Shown one piece after another: positions 45,236 to 54,909 of a stretch of DNA of 64,000 nucleotides. This stretch comes from Leptospira paudalimensis (lineage in GTDB: Bacteria; Spirochaetota; Leptospiria; Leptospirales; Leptospiraceae). The notes beneath the pieces were generated by a model that was given only the letters and a program-made list of their open reading frames with translations, had not been told where the DNA came from and did no database searches. The translations under genes were made by a program, and so were the position numbers. The DNA lies in contig NZ_JAMQPR010000001.1 in NCBI RefSeq assembly GCF_026151345.1, positions 2,986,676 through 3,050,675 on the forward strand, read 5' to 3'. Every line of letters begins with the position of its first letter. Position 1 is the first letter of the stretch.

Positions 45236-46268
45236 TTTTCACTTTCATGACTGCATTCACTAAATTTTGGAAGGATTCTTCTTTCATCCAAGTAATGGAC
45301 TCATCGAAATAGGGAGGAAACTGCCTTCGGACTGGCCGCCACCTTCCTTGTTCCGATTCCCAAACAGGGAAAAGAGACAATCGGATTTTGTTCCCACCAG
45401 ATATGGTAATCTCTAAAACGGCCTCTGGGTTAGTCGTTTCAGTCAAACTCGGAAACTTGGGTGCCCCAACTTCGTCAGGATAAAATTCTATTTTTAAACC
45501 TTTTACAACCGATTCCCATTGGTTCCCCACATCTGGAGGTAATACAATCCGTTCCCCAGTGGTGCGACTCCATTCATTTACATATACATTGTATTGGTTT
45601 TTTTTAGCTCTGTTTTCGACTTGGACAGTGATGCCTTGTCCTGTGAATTTGAGCTCTTGGATAAAACCTTCACTCATAGTGACATACATTTTTTCTCTAA
45701 AATTCGAAACGGGTGTTCTGAATTTTTCGATGATGTACTGATAAGGAGCAATGATCTCATCGTTGACTAAAACCGCAATCCGTCCTTCCTCAGCTCCTAT
45801 CTTCTTTCCAAATAACAACTGTTTATTAGGCTGAAATTTTATATCTGCTCCATTTTCTTCGGACAATGATAAGGAAGGAGAATTCTCACCCAAACAGTAA
45901 GTTTTTTTGATTTCTTCTGTTGAGGATTCAATGAGTTTTGTTTTGAGTACACTAAGTTCGGAAAAACTATTTTTCACATTATAATTCCCTTCATAGGCAA
46001 CATTGTTTCCATTCACAAGAGTTGTGACTGTAAACAAAGCTGGTTCATTCCAGCCACGTGAAATCTTTCGAAACACCATTGGGAATTCGGCAAAACTAGG
46101 AACCAAGTTTCCACACCAATCGGACTTTGGAGGATTGTATTGGATCGATTTCCAATCTTCTTTCCAATAATTGGTTTCAGAAATATTTTCTGGATGTTCC
46201 TCCATTAAATAAAATAGGAGGAATAACCCAATAAATGCAACGAGAACTAAACTAATTTTTTGTTTCAT
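45195..46268 (-). CDS. DUF4340-like periplasmic protein linked to the Gld-like ABC system
   Basis: 357 aa. A single N-terminal TM (ISLVLVAFIGLFLLFYLM) anchors a beta-rich periplasmic domain. The protein has no enzyme motif. DUF4340-type proteins commonly follow GldG-type genes, and this one overlaps its GldG-like neighbour by ATGA, so I infer that it is the auxiliary subunit of the ABC system. Two Cys residues (DWCGNL and KTYCLGE) might bond. The assignment to DUF4340 rests on layout and neighbourhood more than on a decisive motif. Confidence 0.65.
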   Translation of the reverse strand: MKQKISLVLVAFIGLFLLFYLMEEHPENISETNYWKEDWKSIQYNPPKSDWCGNLVPSFAEFPMVFRKISRGWNEPALFTVTTLVNGNNVAYEGNYNVKNSFSELSVLKTKLIESSTEEIKKTYCLGENSPSLSLSEENGADIKFQPNKQLLFGKKIGAEEGRIAVLVNDEIIAPYQYIIEKFRTPVSNFREKMYVTMSEGFIQELKFTGQGITVQVENRAKKNQYNVYVNEWSRTTGERIVLPPDVGNQWESVVKGLKIEFYPDEVGAPKFPSLTETTNPEAVLEITISGGNKIRLSLFPVWESEQGRWRPVRRQFPPYFDESITWMKEESFQNLVNAVMKVKSASRYERPNQKIQ

Positions 46269-48136
46269 ACTTCTAATAAAGAATGTTTACGCCTTGTGTA
46301 GACAAAGTAAGATCCAACTGCCAAAATGAATCCTGGGAATAGAAATACTCCAATGACCCAAGCAACTAACTTTTGATTGTCGGATAATGAAATGGTATCC
46401 ACTTCTTCCTTTTTTAATGGAATCTCAGCGACAATATTATCTTGGAATAAACCAGTTATCGAAACTGTTGAAAATTGCGAGTTCATCACATAAGGTATGA
46501 ATTGATCGGTAAGCCAACTAGTCCCTGTGTGCAGAATGATTTTTCCTGACTTTTCCCCTGTGAGTGACATAGGAGACAAGACTACCGAAAGGATTTTACT
46601 TTCTTTCTTTTCGTTTGCATCCATTTTACCATTTTTGTTTAGGTCTTGGTAGGCATCAAAACCAGATTCAAGTAAGGTGGCAGATTTCCAAACAAATGGA
46701 GTTGGTGCATTGGGTTCGGTTTCCAAATAACCACTGTAAGGAAACAAAATCCCCGTATCTTTTTTTTGTAAAAGTTCTGTGATTGGATTTTCAGGGAAAC
46801 GTTTTGCAACAATAAATCCAGGTTTTTCTTCCCTTTCAATCATTGGAGAAACATTAAACTTCAAACCTGCTGATTGTAATAACCAACCAAAATCCTCACT
46901 CCCTTTTGGTTCCATGGTGATGAGAATTTTTCCATTTTTTTCTAAAACGTACTTGGTGATTTCATCTCTTGCTTCTTTCGAAAACGGAACCGTTGGTCCA
47001 AGGATCACAAGCATATCTGCATCTTCTGGAAGTTTGGAAGGCCAACCTTGTGCAAATCCAAGTTCTGCCACTTTAAAATTTAAGAATTGTAAAGCGGATA
47101 CAAATCGGTTTACCTGTTCGTTTGGAAGTGCCCTAAAAGCCATTCCATATCGTTCCCCATTGGCAACAGTGAAATAAACTTTTTTTTGTTCGGTTGTGAC
47201 ATTGAGAAGAGCACCAACTAACTTACGTTCTAAGTCTTCCAGATCCTTTGGTTCTTTCGCAATTACCCTTTCTTCTGCAAAAGGAATGGCAGATGTTAAT
47301 ACAGATTGTTTTTTAGAACGAACAAAAATGGTTCCATTAGAAACTTGTCCAAATTCTTTTAATAAATCAATTTCTACATCCGCATTGATGAACTGGACTG
47401 TAATGTGAGAATTTTCAGACTTAATTTGGTCGAGTAAAATCTCAATGTCTGGTCTTACGCGTGTTAAGGCAAAAGCCGCTAATTTATCTCCATTCGCTGG
47501 CCCATCGGCTTCGAGAGGCCTTGGGTAAAACGCTGTAATTGTTACATCTTGCGTGATTGGTTTGATGAGGTTTCTTGAAATTTGGGAAAGAGAAAATTTC
47601 CCTTGGCTACTCAAATCAAAATTATAATTCCGTTTGATCGCAAAATAATTGACTGCCACAAGAATCGGTAATACAAACAAAAATCCTAATACTGCATTTT
47701 GTAATAAGGAACTTTTCGATTTTGCTAAATTACTTTGTGCTTCGAGAGAGGATTTGCCAATCTCAAGAAGGATGATTTGTAAAAGGAAAACCAAAGAAAA
47801 AAGAACCACACATAATAAGAGGAATTCTCTAACTTTTGGAATGGCGCTCACTTCTTCATTAAAACCAACAACTGGTTTTAAATCTAAAAAATCACGTAAA
47901 ACAGATAACAAAAAGGCTGCAATACCAAATACGGCAGCAATGTATCGGTTTTGGTCTTCTTTTCTAATCCCTTTAGAAAACGCACGAACGATTGTGTCTG
48001 ATGCTAAAAATAAAAACACCACACCCAAAAAGATGATTTTTCGTTTTGGATCCACCACCATTCCATCAAACAAGAAATAGGCGAAAAGAGAAACTAAACT
48101 TACAAACGGTAAAACTCTATCAGCTGATAATAACAT
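46265..48136 (-). CDS. GldG-like ABC-system component
   Basis: 623 aa. Four hydrophobic segments in the first 160 residues and one at the C-terminal end (VAWVIGVFLFPGFILAVGSY) flank a long periplasmic region (about 170-580) with the GldG/DUF7088-like start YNFDLSSQGKFSLSQISRN and the DUF4350-like part MLVILGPTVPFSKEARDEI. In Bacteroidetes GldA, GldF and GldG form an ABC transporter required for gliding. Leptospires do not glide in that manner, so this system probably does another job, such as envelope-protein or lipid handling (inference). It is followed by ATGA-overlapped DUF4340-like gene. Confidence 0.75.
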   Translation of the reverse strand: MLLSADRVLPFVSLVSLFAYFLFDGMVVDPKRKIIFLGVVFLFLASDTIVRAFSKGIRKEDQNRYIAAVFGIAAFLLSVLRDFLDLKPVVGFNEEVSAIPKVREFLLLCVVLFSLVFLLQIILLEIGKSSLEAQSNLAKSKSSLLQNAVLGFLFVLPILVAVNYFAIKRNYNFDLSSQGKFSLSQISRNLIKPITQDVTITAFYPRPLEADGPANGDKLAAFALTRVRPDIEILLDQIKSENSHITVQFINADVEIDLLKEFGQVSNGTIFVRSKKQSVLTSAIPFAEERVIAKEPKDLEDLERKLVGALLNVTTEQKKVYFTVANGERYGMAFRALPNEQVNRFVSALQFLNFKVAELGFAQGWPSKLPEDADMLVILGPTVPFSKEARDEITKYVLEKNGKILITMEPKGSEDFGWLLQSAGLKFNVSPMIEREEKPGFIVAKRFPENPITELLQKKDTGILFPYSGYLETEPNAPTPFVWKSATLLESGFDAYQDLNKNGKMDANEKKESKILSVVLSPMSLTGEKSGKIILHTGTSWLTDQFIPYVMNSQFSTVSITGLFQDNIVAEIPLKKEEVDTISLSDNQKLVAWVIGVFLFPGFILAVGSYFVYTRRKHSLLEV

Positions 48137-48139
48137 GAT

Positions 48140-48871
48140 CTAACCTCTCCATCTCCTGGATTCCAAGACCTTTACGGTTAAGTATAAAAATAGGAAAGTT
48201 CCACTTAAGAAAAATACAATCCCCGTCAAAGGCAAAACACCTTTGGCAAACGCAGCGAAGTGGGAAAATATATGCAAATGGAATAAAACTTTTCTTGTAG
48301 TAGCTTGGAACAAATGCGAGAAATAACCCACTACCCAAAGTGTCAAAATGATGAGCACTGAGATAAGAAGTGAGATCATTTGGTTTTTGCCAAGACTAGA
48401 ACCAAACATTCCTATCGCGAATGTAAAAACACCAAGTAAAAATACTCCTACACTCCCCGATGCCACCATATAAAATGGTGCCTTCCAAAACGCATAAAGT
48501 AAAAGAGGAAATAGTCCATTGATGAAAACTGTAATGATACCACATACAGTCACACCAAACATAAATTTACCGAAGACAATTTCTAGATCCGTAATGGGAG
48601 AAGTAAATAGTAACTCAAGGGTTCCTTTGTTTTTTTCTTCCACTATTGAACCCATGGAAATGATCACCATGGCAATTAGGATGGTTGTCATAAATGAAAT
48701 AAAAGTGATGTAGGTTGCGATTTCATAATTGGCAGTTCCATTAAAATTAAGAATCATCACGAACAATGCATTCAAAAAAGCAGTTCCACCTAACACAAGT
48801 GGACCCATATAAGTTCCAAAAAATAATCTTAATTCTTTTTTATAGATCCAAACAGCCGTTTGCCAGTTCAT
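48140..48871 (-). CDS. ABC-2 type permease, GldF-like
   Basis: 243 aa with six TM helices in the ABC-2 pattern. The conserved intracellular segment [23 protein letters not shown] is the ABC-2 elbow (split as [15 protein letters not shown] and PITDLEIV). It overlaps the ATPase gene by ATGA and lies 3 bp before the GldG-like gene, the GldA-F-G order. It would form the membrane channel of the ABC system. Substrate unknown. Confidence 0.85.
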   Translation of the reverse strand: MNWQTAVWIYKKELRLFFGTYMGPLVLGGTAFLNALFVMILNFNGTANYEIATYITFISFMTTILIAMVIISMGSIVEEKNKGTLELLFTSPITDLEIVFGKFMFGVTVCGIITVFINGLFPLLLYAFWKAPFYMVASGSVGVFLLGVFTFAIGMFGSSLGKNQMISLLISVLIILTLWVVGYFSHLFQATTRKVLFHLHIFSHFAAFAKGVLPLTGIVFFLSGTFLFLYLTVKVLESRRWRG

Positions 48872-49797
48872 ATTTTCTCCATAAAAATTTGTTCAAGTGA
48901 CACATCTTGTTTTTTTAAAGATTCAATTTGAATCCCAAGAGACAATGCTTTCGAAAACAAAGACTCTTTGAATTGTTTTGGATTTGTTGTGCGAACTAAA
49001 AACATTTCTTCTTCTTTGTTTGTTCCCATTTCATTATAATGATCAGCATCTGAAAGTACAGATTTCATAAATTGGTTTAGTTCTTCTTTTGGTTTCCCTG
49101 ATAGTCCCACTTCCCAACCCGCAAGACGGTTCATCTCTTCCTCTAATCGAGTGAGAGAAAGTTCTTGTTTTAAACTTCCCTTATGGAGGAACAAAAATTT
49201 ATCACAGGTTTTATAAATCTCTGTCAAGATATGACTGGAGATAAGAACCGTGTGACTTCCCGCCAAACTTCTGATAAGACTTCTAATTTCGACAATTTGT
49301 TTTGGATCGAGACCTGAGATAGGTTCATCCATGATGACAATCTCGGGATCCCCTAAGATGGCTTGTGCAATTCCCACTCGTTTGCGGTACCCAAGGGATA
49401 AGGTTCCAATGAGTTTGTCTTTTACATGGCTCAGATTTGTTTTTTCAATCACCTTCTCGATCTCTAAAGGTAATTTTGATTCTTCAATTTTTTTGATCCT
49501 ACCTACAAATTGGAGGTATTCGGATATCGTCATATCCTCATACAGTGGCGGAGTTTCTGGTAAATAACCGATCTTTTGTTTTGCTTCCAATGGATAATCA
49601 AAGATAGACTTACCATCGATGGAGGCATCCCCCGCACTTGGGATCAAATACCCTGTGAGGATCCGAATGGTTGTGGTTTTTCCCGCGCCATTCAAACCGA
49701 GGAGACCTACAATCTCACCTTTCTCTAATTTAAAATTGAGCCCTGAGATGGCTCGTTTTTCGCCGTAAAATTTGGATAAATTGCTGACTTGTATCAT
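48868..49797 (-). CDS. ABC transporter ATPase, GldA-like
   Basis: 309 aa. Walker [11 protein letters not shown]-loop in [14 protein letters not shown], signature [13 protein letters not shown] (a Tyr-containing variant of LSGGQ), Walker [15 protein letters not shown] and H-loop ISSHIL. The C-terminal ~90 residues are an accessory domain of the CcmA/GldA group. It energises the GldF/G-like membrane parts. It heads the seven-gene minus operon and is divergent from the histidine kinase gene (32 bp between starts). Confidence 0.92.
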   Translation of the reverse strand: MIQVSNLSKFYGEKRAISGLNFKLEKGEIVGLLGLNGAGKTTTIRILTGYLIPSAGDASIDGKSIFDYPLEAKQKIGYLPETPPLYEDMTISEYLQFVGRIKKIEESKLPLEIEKVIEKTNLSHVKDKLIGTLSLGYRKRVGIAQAILGDPEIVIMDEPISGLDPKQIVEIRSLIRSLAGSHTVLISSHILTEIYKTCDKFLFLHKGSLKQELSLTRLEEEMNRLAGWEVGLSGKPKEELNQFMKSVLSDADHYNEMGTNKEEEMFLVRTTNPKQFKESLFSKALSLGIQIESLKKQDVSLEQIFMEKI

Positions 49798-49829
49798 AAC
49801 TTTGGTTTAGTTTTCGTATACCTGCACCT

Positions 49830-51344
49830 ATGAATGAATTTCTAGAAAAAATCAAAAGCTTTTTCAAGGATGAAGAGAGCTTTTTTGATGCAAAGCAACT
49901 TCTAGGCCAAAATTGGCACAATTTTGTCCCACAATACTTTGACAAAATCCTAGAAACACGTACGAATTCGGTGTTTGTCTTAGACAGAGAAGGAAATTAT
50001 ACCTATGTCAATGCCAAAGCGGAAGAAATGGCAGGCAAATCCGCTGAAGAAATGTTAGGGCAGAACATCTGGAATTTATTTCCAGTTTTAAAAACCCTCG
50101 AATTCGGAACACATCTCATGGAAGCGATTGAAGAAAAAAAAACCTTTCGCTCAGAGGAAACATACTTTGATGGAATGGGTTGGTATGATATGCAAGTTTT
50201 CCCACAGGAAAATTTCACAATCATCATCGCAACAGAAGTCACACACGCTAAAAATGCAAAAGATGAATTTAGCCAAATCATCACCAAAAACAAAACCATT
50301 TTAAATGCCTTACCAGACTCCTTGTATGGGATCCATAGGAATGGAAAAACCATTAATCATAAAGAATTCCCACATTTTACAGGATGGGATTGTAAGAACA
50401 AAGAAACAAACCTTCGTTATTCGGACATAAGCGAAATTTTCCCAGAAAACAAATTAGAGGAAATTCGTTCCATATTGGAACAGGTCATTGATTTAGGAGG
50501 AACTAAAACAGTAGAATATTCCATCCATGATTCTGATGGTGAAAAATGTTTTGAAGCACGATTTACCAAAACTGGAGATGTGGACGCACTTGCCATCATT
50601 CGTAATATCACGGAACGAAAAAAAGCCGAAGCATTAAAAAATGAATTTATCAGTTTGGTAAGCCATGAACTGAGAACCCCACTTACTTCCATCAAAGGAT
50701 CGATTGATTTGTTACTTGCGGGAGTTGCCGGAGAAGTTTCCAACCAAACCAAGTCCTTACTCAATATCTGTAGGAAAAACACACAAAGACTCGTTCGTTT
50801 TGTTACGGATTTACTTGATATCGAAGCCTTAGATTCAGGGAATATTAATTTTAAATTTAGAACCTATTCATTAAAAGAAATCCTACAAACGTCAGTGGAT
50901 GGTATGCGCACATTTGCCGAACAATACCATGTTTTGTTAAACTTTGATTCTAACTTTCCACAAACAACTGTTTATGTGGATGAAGATAGGTTAAATCACT
51001 GCATCACCAATTTGATTTCCAATGCCGTAAAATACACACCTAAATTTTCTGAAGTGACAATCTCCGTTCAATCAGAGGGAACAAAGGCAAAAATTCTAAT
51101 CAAAGACAATGGACCTGGTATCGATCCAAATTTTGCTCCTAGATTATTTCATAGGTTTGCACAAGGTGCACCTCCAAAAGACAAACTCGTAGGTGGATCT
51201 GGACTTGGTTTATCGATTACAAAAGGGTTTGTTGAAGCAATGAAAGGGACTATTTACTTTTTATCAGATGATACTGGCACTGTTTTCACGATTGAGTTAC
51301 CCATCGTAAAACCAGGACAAATTCCTGCAGGATTTGGCCAATGA
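49830..51344 (+). CDS. Cytosolic hybrid-free histidine kinase with two PAS domains
   Basis: 504 aa, without TM. PAS1 (about 38-130, FVLDREGNYTYVNAKAEEM) and PAS2 (about 150-265) precede HisKA with the phosphorylatable His279 (VSHELRTPLTSIKGSID) and HATPase with N-box LNHCITNLISNAVKY, G1 DNGPGI and G2 GGSGLGLSI. It likely senses a cytosolic ligand or redox signal through the PAS pair. It overlaps the response regulator by ATGA and forms a clear two-component pair with it. It is divergent from the GldA-like gene with a 32 bp gap, which leaves little room for separate promoters. Confidence 0.93.
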   Translation: MNEFLEKIKSFFKDEESFFDAKQLLGQNWHNFVPQYFDKILETRTNSVFVLDREGNYTYVNAKAEEMAGKSAEEMLGQNIWNLFPVLKTLEFGTHLMEAIEEKKTFRSEETYFDGMGWYDMQVFPQENFTIIIATEVTHAKNAKDEFSQIITKNKTILNALPDSLYGIHRNGKTINHKEFPHFTGWDCKNKETNLRYSDISEIFPENKLEEIRSILEQVIDLGGTKTVEYSIHDSDGEKCFEARFTKTGDVDALAIIRNITERKKAEALKNEFISLVSHELRTPLTSIKGSIDLLLAGVAGEVSNQTKSLLNICRKNTQRLVRFVTDLLDIEALDSGNINFKFRTYSLKEILQTSVDGMRTFAEQYHVLLNFDSNFPQTTVYVDEDRLNHCITNLISNAVKYTPKFSEVTISVQSEGTKAKILIKDNGPGIDPNFAPRLFHRFAQGAPPKDKLVGGSGLGLSITKGFVEAMKGTIYFLSDDTGTVFTIELPIVKPGQIPAGFGQ

Positions 51345-51736
51345 CTCTTCCTAACTTAAAACATGTATTAATCGTAGAAGATGAAGAAGACATAGTTGAA
51401 ATTCTAAGAATTGCATTAGCATTTAACTCAAGTTACGAAGTGAGTTTTGCAAAGACTGGCCCAGAGGGATTACAAAAAGCCATTATCCTACAACCTGATT
51501 TAATTTTGCTTGATGTACTGATGCCTGGAATGAATGGAATGGAACTGATTGAAGAATTAAAAATTTTTCCAGAAACTAAAGAGATTCCAGTTGCATTCAT
51601 CACATCACGTGTGCTAAAGAATGAAATTTTGGAATACCAAAAAAGAGGGGGCATTGGTGTGATTGAAAAACCGTTTGCCCCTCTTGAAATTGCAGATAAA
51701 ATCCAAACCTTATGGATGGATTTTCACAAAAAATAA
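51341..51736 (+). CDS. Single-domain response regulator (CheY-like)
   Basis: 131 aa, one REC domain and no output domain. Acidic pocket Glu13/Asp14 (IVEDEED), phospho-acceptor Asp58 (LLDVLMPG), the switch Thr-Ser in FITSRV and the conserved Lys in IEKPFAP. It would pass phosphate on or bind a partner rather than DNA. It overlaps the kinase gene by ATGA. Confidence 0.93.
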   Translation: MTLPNLKHVLIVEDEEDIVEILRIALAFNSSYEVSFAKTGPEGLQKAIILQPDLILLDVLMPGMNGMELIEELKIFPETKEIPVAFITSRVLKNEILEYQKRGGIGVIEKPFAPLEIADKIQTLWMDFHKK

Positions 51737-51745
51737 ATCGATTCC

Positions 51746-52747
51746 TTATTTGTCTTGGAACCCAGTTAAAATTTCATCTTGTCTACCCATAAGTCTTACA
51801 GATAACCTTGGACCTACTTCACAAACAATTCGAGAAGCAACATAATTGCCCCATCTCGCAGATTTTTGTGCTGAATACCCTTGTGTGAGTCCATACAAAA
51901 CTCCCGCAGCAAAAGCATCCCCTGCTCCTGTGGTATCAATTGGTTTGACTGGAAATCCTGGAACTAAAGTAATTTTTCCATTTTCTGCTACATAAGCTCC
52001 ATCTTTTCCTGCGGTCATAAATACCAATGGACAAAGTTTAGATACAAATTGTACGGCTTCCTCTGGAGTTTTTGCTCCACTTAAAGCAAGCCCTTCTTCC
52101 GAATTACAAAAAACTACATCAACATATTCTTTGGTTAGGTGGATAAATTCATCACGAGACCGATTTACACAAAATGGATCGCTATAAGTAAAGGAAACTT
52201 TGATATTATTTTCTTTTGCAAGTTTCATCGTGAGTTCACTTGCTTTTTTCGTAGAATCCCCATCCCACAAATAACCTTCTACATAAACATACTTACTTTT
52301 TTTTAAGTTTTCCACATCGATGTCATTTGGTCCAAGAGATGTTGAAATGGCAAGATTCGTAAGCATTGTTCGTTCTGCATCAGGAGTGGTGAGAACAACA
52401 CAAGTACCAGTGTGTCCGTTTTTGTCAGGAGTGGTTTCAAATAAAACTCCCGCATCTTCCATATCTTTTTTATAAAATTCACCATATGTATCGTGAGTGA
52501 CTTTGCCAGTATAACAACAAGTCCCACCAGAATTGGCGATTGCAATCATCGTGTTGGCAGCACTTCCACCAGAGCGAAGTTCCTTTTTCTCATTATGGAG
52601 GTCGGCAAGGATTTGACCTTGTCTCGTTTCATCAACTAAGGTCATCACTCCCTTTGTGATATTTTGTTTTTCTAAAAAGTTTGGGTCGATGAAAGCAATG
52701 ATATCTACCAGGGCGTTTCCTACGCCGAATACGTCGTAATGTCTCAT
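51746..52747 (-). CDS. PfkB-family sugar/nucleoside kinase, possible adenosine kinase
   Basis: 333 aa from the ATG at 52747. The frame extends to a TTG at 52786 but the start MRHYDVFGVGNALVDI is the natural N-terminus of the family. Motifs: GGSAANT (substrate loop), the TGTCVVLTTPDAERTM region and the C-terminal signature DTTGAGDAF with catalytic Asp. Ribokinase/adenosine kinase-like; the lid residues favour an adenosine- or sugar-type substrate but do not decide it. It is a single gene, convergent with the response regulator (9 bp). Confidence 0.87.
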   Translation of the reverse strand: MRHYDVFGVGNALVDIIAFIDPNFLEKQNITKGVMTLVDETRQGQILADLHNEKKELRSGGSAANTMIAIANSGGTCCYTGKVTHDTYGEFYKKDMEDAGVLFETTPDKNGHTGTCVVLTTPDAERTMLTNLAISTSLGPNDIDVENLKKSKYVYVEGYLWDGDSTKKASELTMKLAKENNIKVSFTYSDPFCVNRSRDEFIHLTKEYVDVVFCNSEEGLALSGAKTPEEAVQFVSKLCPLVFMTAGKDGAYVAENGKITLVPGFPVKPIDTTGAGDAFAAGVLYGLTQGYSAQKSARWGNYVASRIVCEVGPRLSVRLMGRQDEILTGFQDK

Positions 52748-52830
52748 GGGTACAATGCTTTTTTCCTTTAGGGAATTGACACTCAATTTTCCTATTCCAG
52801 TTTGGCTAGGTACCGAGAAAAAACGGCTTC

Positions 52831-54909
52831 ATGATTTCAAAATTCAATTTATTTTTGCTAGTTTGTTTGTTCCTCGGACCAAATTTTCTATTTTCTCAAT
52901 CTGCGCCTTCAAAAGAACCAGAAACAGTTGAAATCAAAGCGAATGTAGAATCTTCCTCTAAAAATACAAATTTTAGTAAAAATCCAACTGGTTTTCAAAA
53001 AGAGATCAATCTCGATTCAACAAACACTCGCTACATGAGTCTTCCTGATATTTTGAATCGAGAAGCGGGAGTCAGAGTTCGACAATACGGTGGGCTTGGT
53101 TCCTATTCGACACTTTCCCTACGTGGCACAAATCCCAACCAATCAAAAGTGTATTGGAATGGAGTTCCTATCAACAACTCGTTAGGTGGTGAAATCAATC
53201 TTGCCGACTTACCTTTTGATAATTTGGAAAAAATTGAAATTTACAAATCGGGAACACCTGCCGGGTTTTCTGGATCTGCCATTGGTGGTAGTATCAATTT
53301 GGTTTCCAAAACTAAAATTGATAAACCAATCACACGTGTGAATTTGATGGGAGGCAGTTTTAAAACGGCAAAGGCAACCGTTACCCATATGGACCAATTC
53401 TCAGGTGGTTCTTATTTTATCCAGGCATTACAGGAAACTTCAGACCAAAACTTTGCTTACTTGAATAACAAAGGAACCGTATTATTTAATACCTATGATG
53501 ATACCATCGATGAAAGGAGAAATGCACAGTTTCGGAAAACTGGCTTCACTGGTAATGTATCATTTGAAGTTGGTAAAACAAAAATTAATTTTTTAAACGA
53601 TTATATCCACAGAAAACAAGGGTTACCAGGTCCAGGCAATCGGCAAACCACTTCGGTTGGTAGGGTATTTAGCAAATTATCTTCAGCAGTTACGACAGAA
53701 ACAAATGAGTTTTTATTAACAAATTTGACATTGGAAACGAAAACCTATGGGAATTTTGCAAAAGATGATTTGTTTGATCCAAAATCAGAATTTAGTTTTG
53801 GAACACCAGATTCTTTTACAAAAACAAACCAATATGGATTTCAAATCTCTCCCACTTTGTACTTGTTAGATTATTATCAAGTTTTGCGAACATCGATCCA
53901 AACAGAACAAGAGTTTTTTACTCGATACGAAAAACGTGCAAATCACGAAACAGAACGTAAGGAACCAAAAAAAAGAAGGGATACCCAAAGTTTCACCTTC
54001 CAAGATGAAATCCGTCTCTTTTCGAACCGATTGTTTTTAGTCCCACAAGTACGTTTTGAACGATACACTGATCGATTTGGAAAAGACGAAACAAGTATAC
54101 GAAATCAACTTTTGGATCCTACTTCTGATGTTTTTTATGTCAGACAAAACTTCACCAATCCAAGTTTCGGGATCAAATTCATATGGATTAAAAAAGAAAA
54201 TTTGGAATTTGGATCACTTGCTAATATCAGCAAGGATTTTAGAATACCCAGCTTTTTAGAGTTATTCGGTGAGAGAGGAAGTATCGTAGGAAATACAAAA
54301 CTGAGACCTGAACAAAGTCGAAATGGTGATATTGGATTTTATCTTAATTCAAAAATTGATTCCAATTGGAAAATTCAGTCTGACATTTCCTATTTTCAAA
54401 AACGAATATATGATATGATTTTGTTTTTGCCAAACTCTCAGTTTACATTACGCCCAGAAAACGTGGACCAAGCTTTTATTCGTGGTGTTGAAACAAATCA
54501 AAACATCATTTGGAAAAAAGGAGTTAAGTTTAATTTAAATTATACATACCAAGATGCAAAAAATTACTCCGATTCACCTGCGTTAAATGGCAAATACCTT
54601 CCACTTCGTTCCAAAAGCCAAGGCAGTGCCTTACTCGCTTTTTTTAATGAAAAGTCGGAATTAGGAATTGAATACCAGTACATTGGGGCAAATTTCCGAG
54701 ACAGAACCAATGAATATTTGGGTTACTTACCAGCGCGCCAATTTTGGAATCTATATGTTCAGTATTCACCTTACAAAAACAAAGAAACTGGAAATGAATT
54801 GATTTTAAGTTTTGAAGTGAGAAACCTTACTGACAAACGTGTAGAAGATTTGGTTGGTTATCCATTACCAGGTCGCAGTTATTATGTGACAGGGAGTTAT
54901 CGATTCTAA
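52831..54909 (+). CDS. TonB-dependent outer-membrane receptor
   Basis: 692 aa. Signal peptide (MISKFNLFLLVCLFLGPNF..., cut near LFS), a plug domain (about 50-190: LPDILNREAGVRVRQYGG, SLRGTNPNQSKVYWNG and IEIYKSGTPAGFSGSAIGG), then a 22-strand-size barrel and a terminal YYVTGSYRF. The plug resembles BtuB and small siderophore receptors. A lipoprotein gene overlaps the stop (TAATG), a pairing seen for uptake receptors with a surface cap. Ligand unknown. No cobalamin riboswitch is possible in the 83-bp leader. Confidence 0.92.
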   Translation: MISKFNLFLLVCLFLGPNFLFSQSAPSKEPETVEIKANVESSSKNTNFSKNPTGFQKEINLDSTNTRYMSLPDILNREAGVRVRQYGGLGSYSTLSLRGTNPNQSKVYWNGVPINNSLGGEINLADLPFDNLEKIEIYKSGTPAGFSGSAIGGSINLVSKTKIDKPITRVNLMGGSFKTAKATVTHMDQFSGGSYFIQALQETSDQNFAYLNNKGTVLFNTYDDTIDERRNAQFRKTGFTGNVSFEVGKTKINFLNDYIHRKQGLPGPGNRQTTSVGRVFSKLSSAVTTETNEFLLTNLTLETKTYGNFAKDDLFDPKSEFSFGTPDSFTKTNQYGFQISPTLYLLDYYQVLRTSIQTEQEFFTRYEKRANHETERKEPKKRRDTQSFTFQDEIRLFSNRLFLVPQVRFERYTDRFGKDETSIRNQLLDPTSDVFYVRQNFTNPSFGIKFIWIKKENLEFGSLANISKDFRIPSFLELFGERGSIVGNTKLRPEQSRNGDIGFYLNSKIDSNWKIQSDISYFQKRIYDMILFLPNSQFTLRPENVDQAFIRGVETNQNIIWKKGVKFNLNYTYQDAKNYSDSPALNGKYLPLRSKSQGSALLAFFNEKSELGIEYQYIGANFRDRTNEYLGYLPARQFWNLYVQYSPYKNKETGNELILSFEVRNLTDKRVEDLVGYPLPGRSYYVTGSYRF

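Noticed and set aside
52748..52830. Cobalamin riboswitch before the TonB-dependent receptor
   Set aside because: The gap is only 83 bp and lacks a recognisable B12-box; too short for the element.
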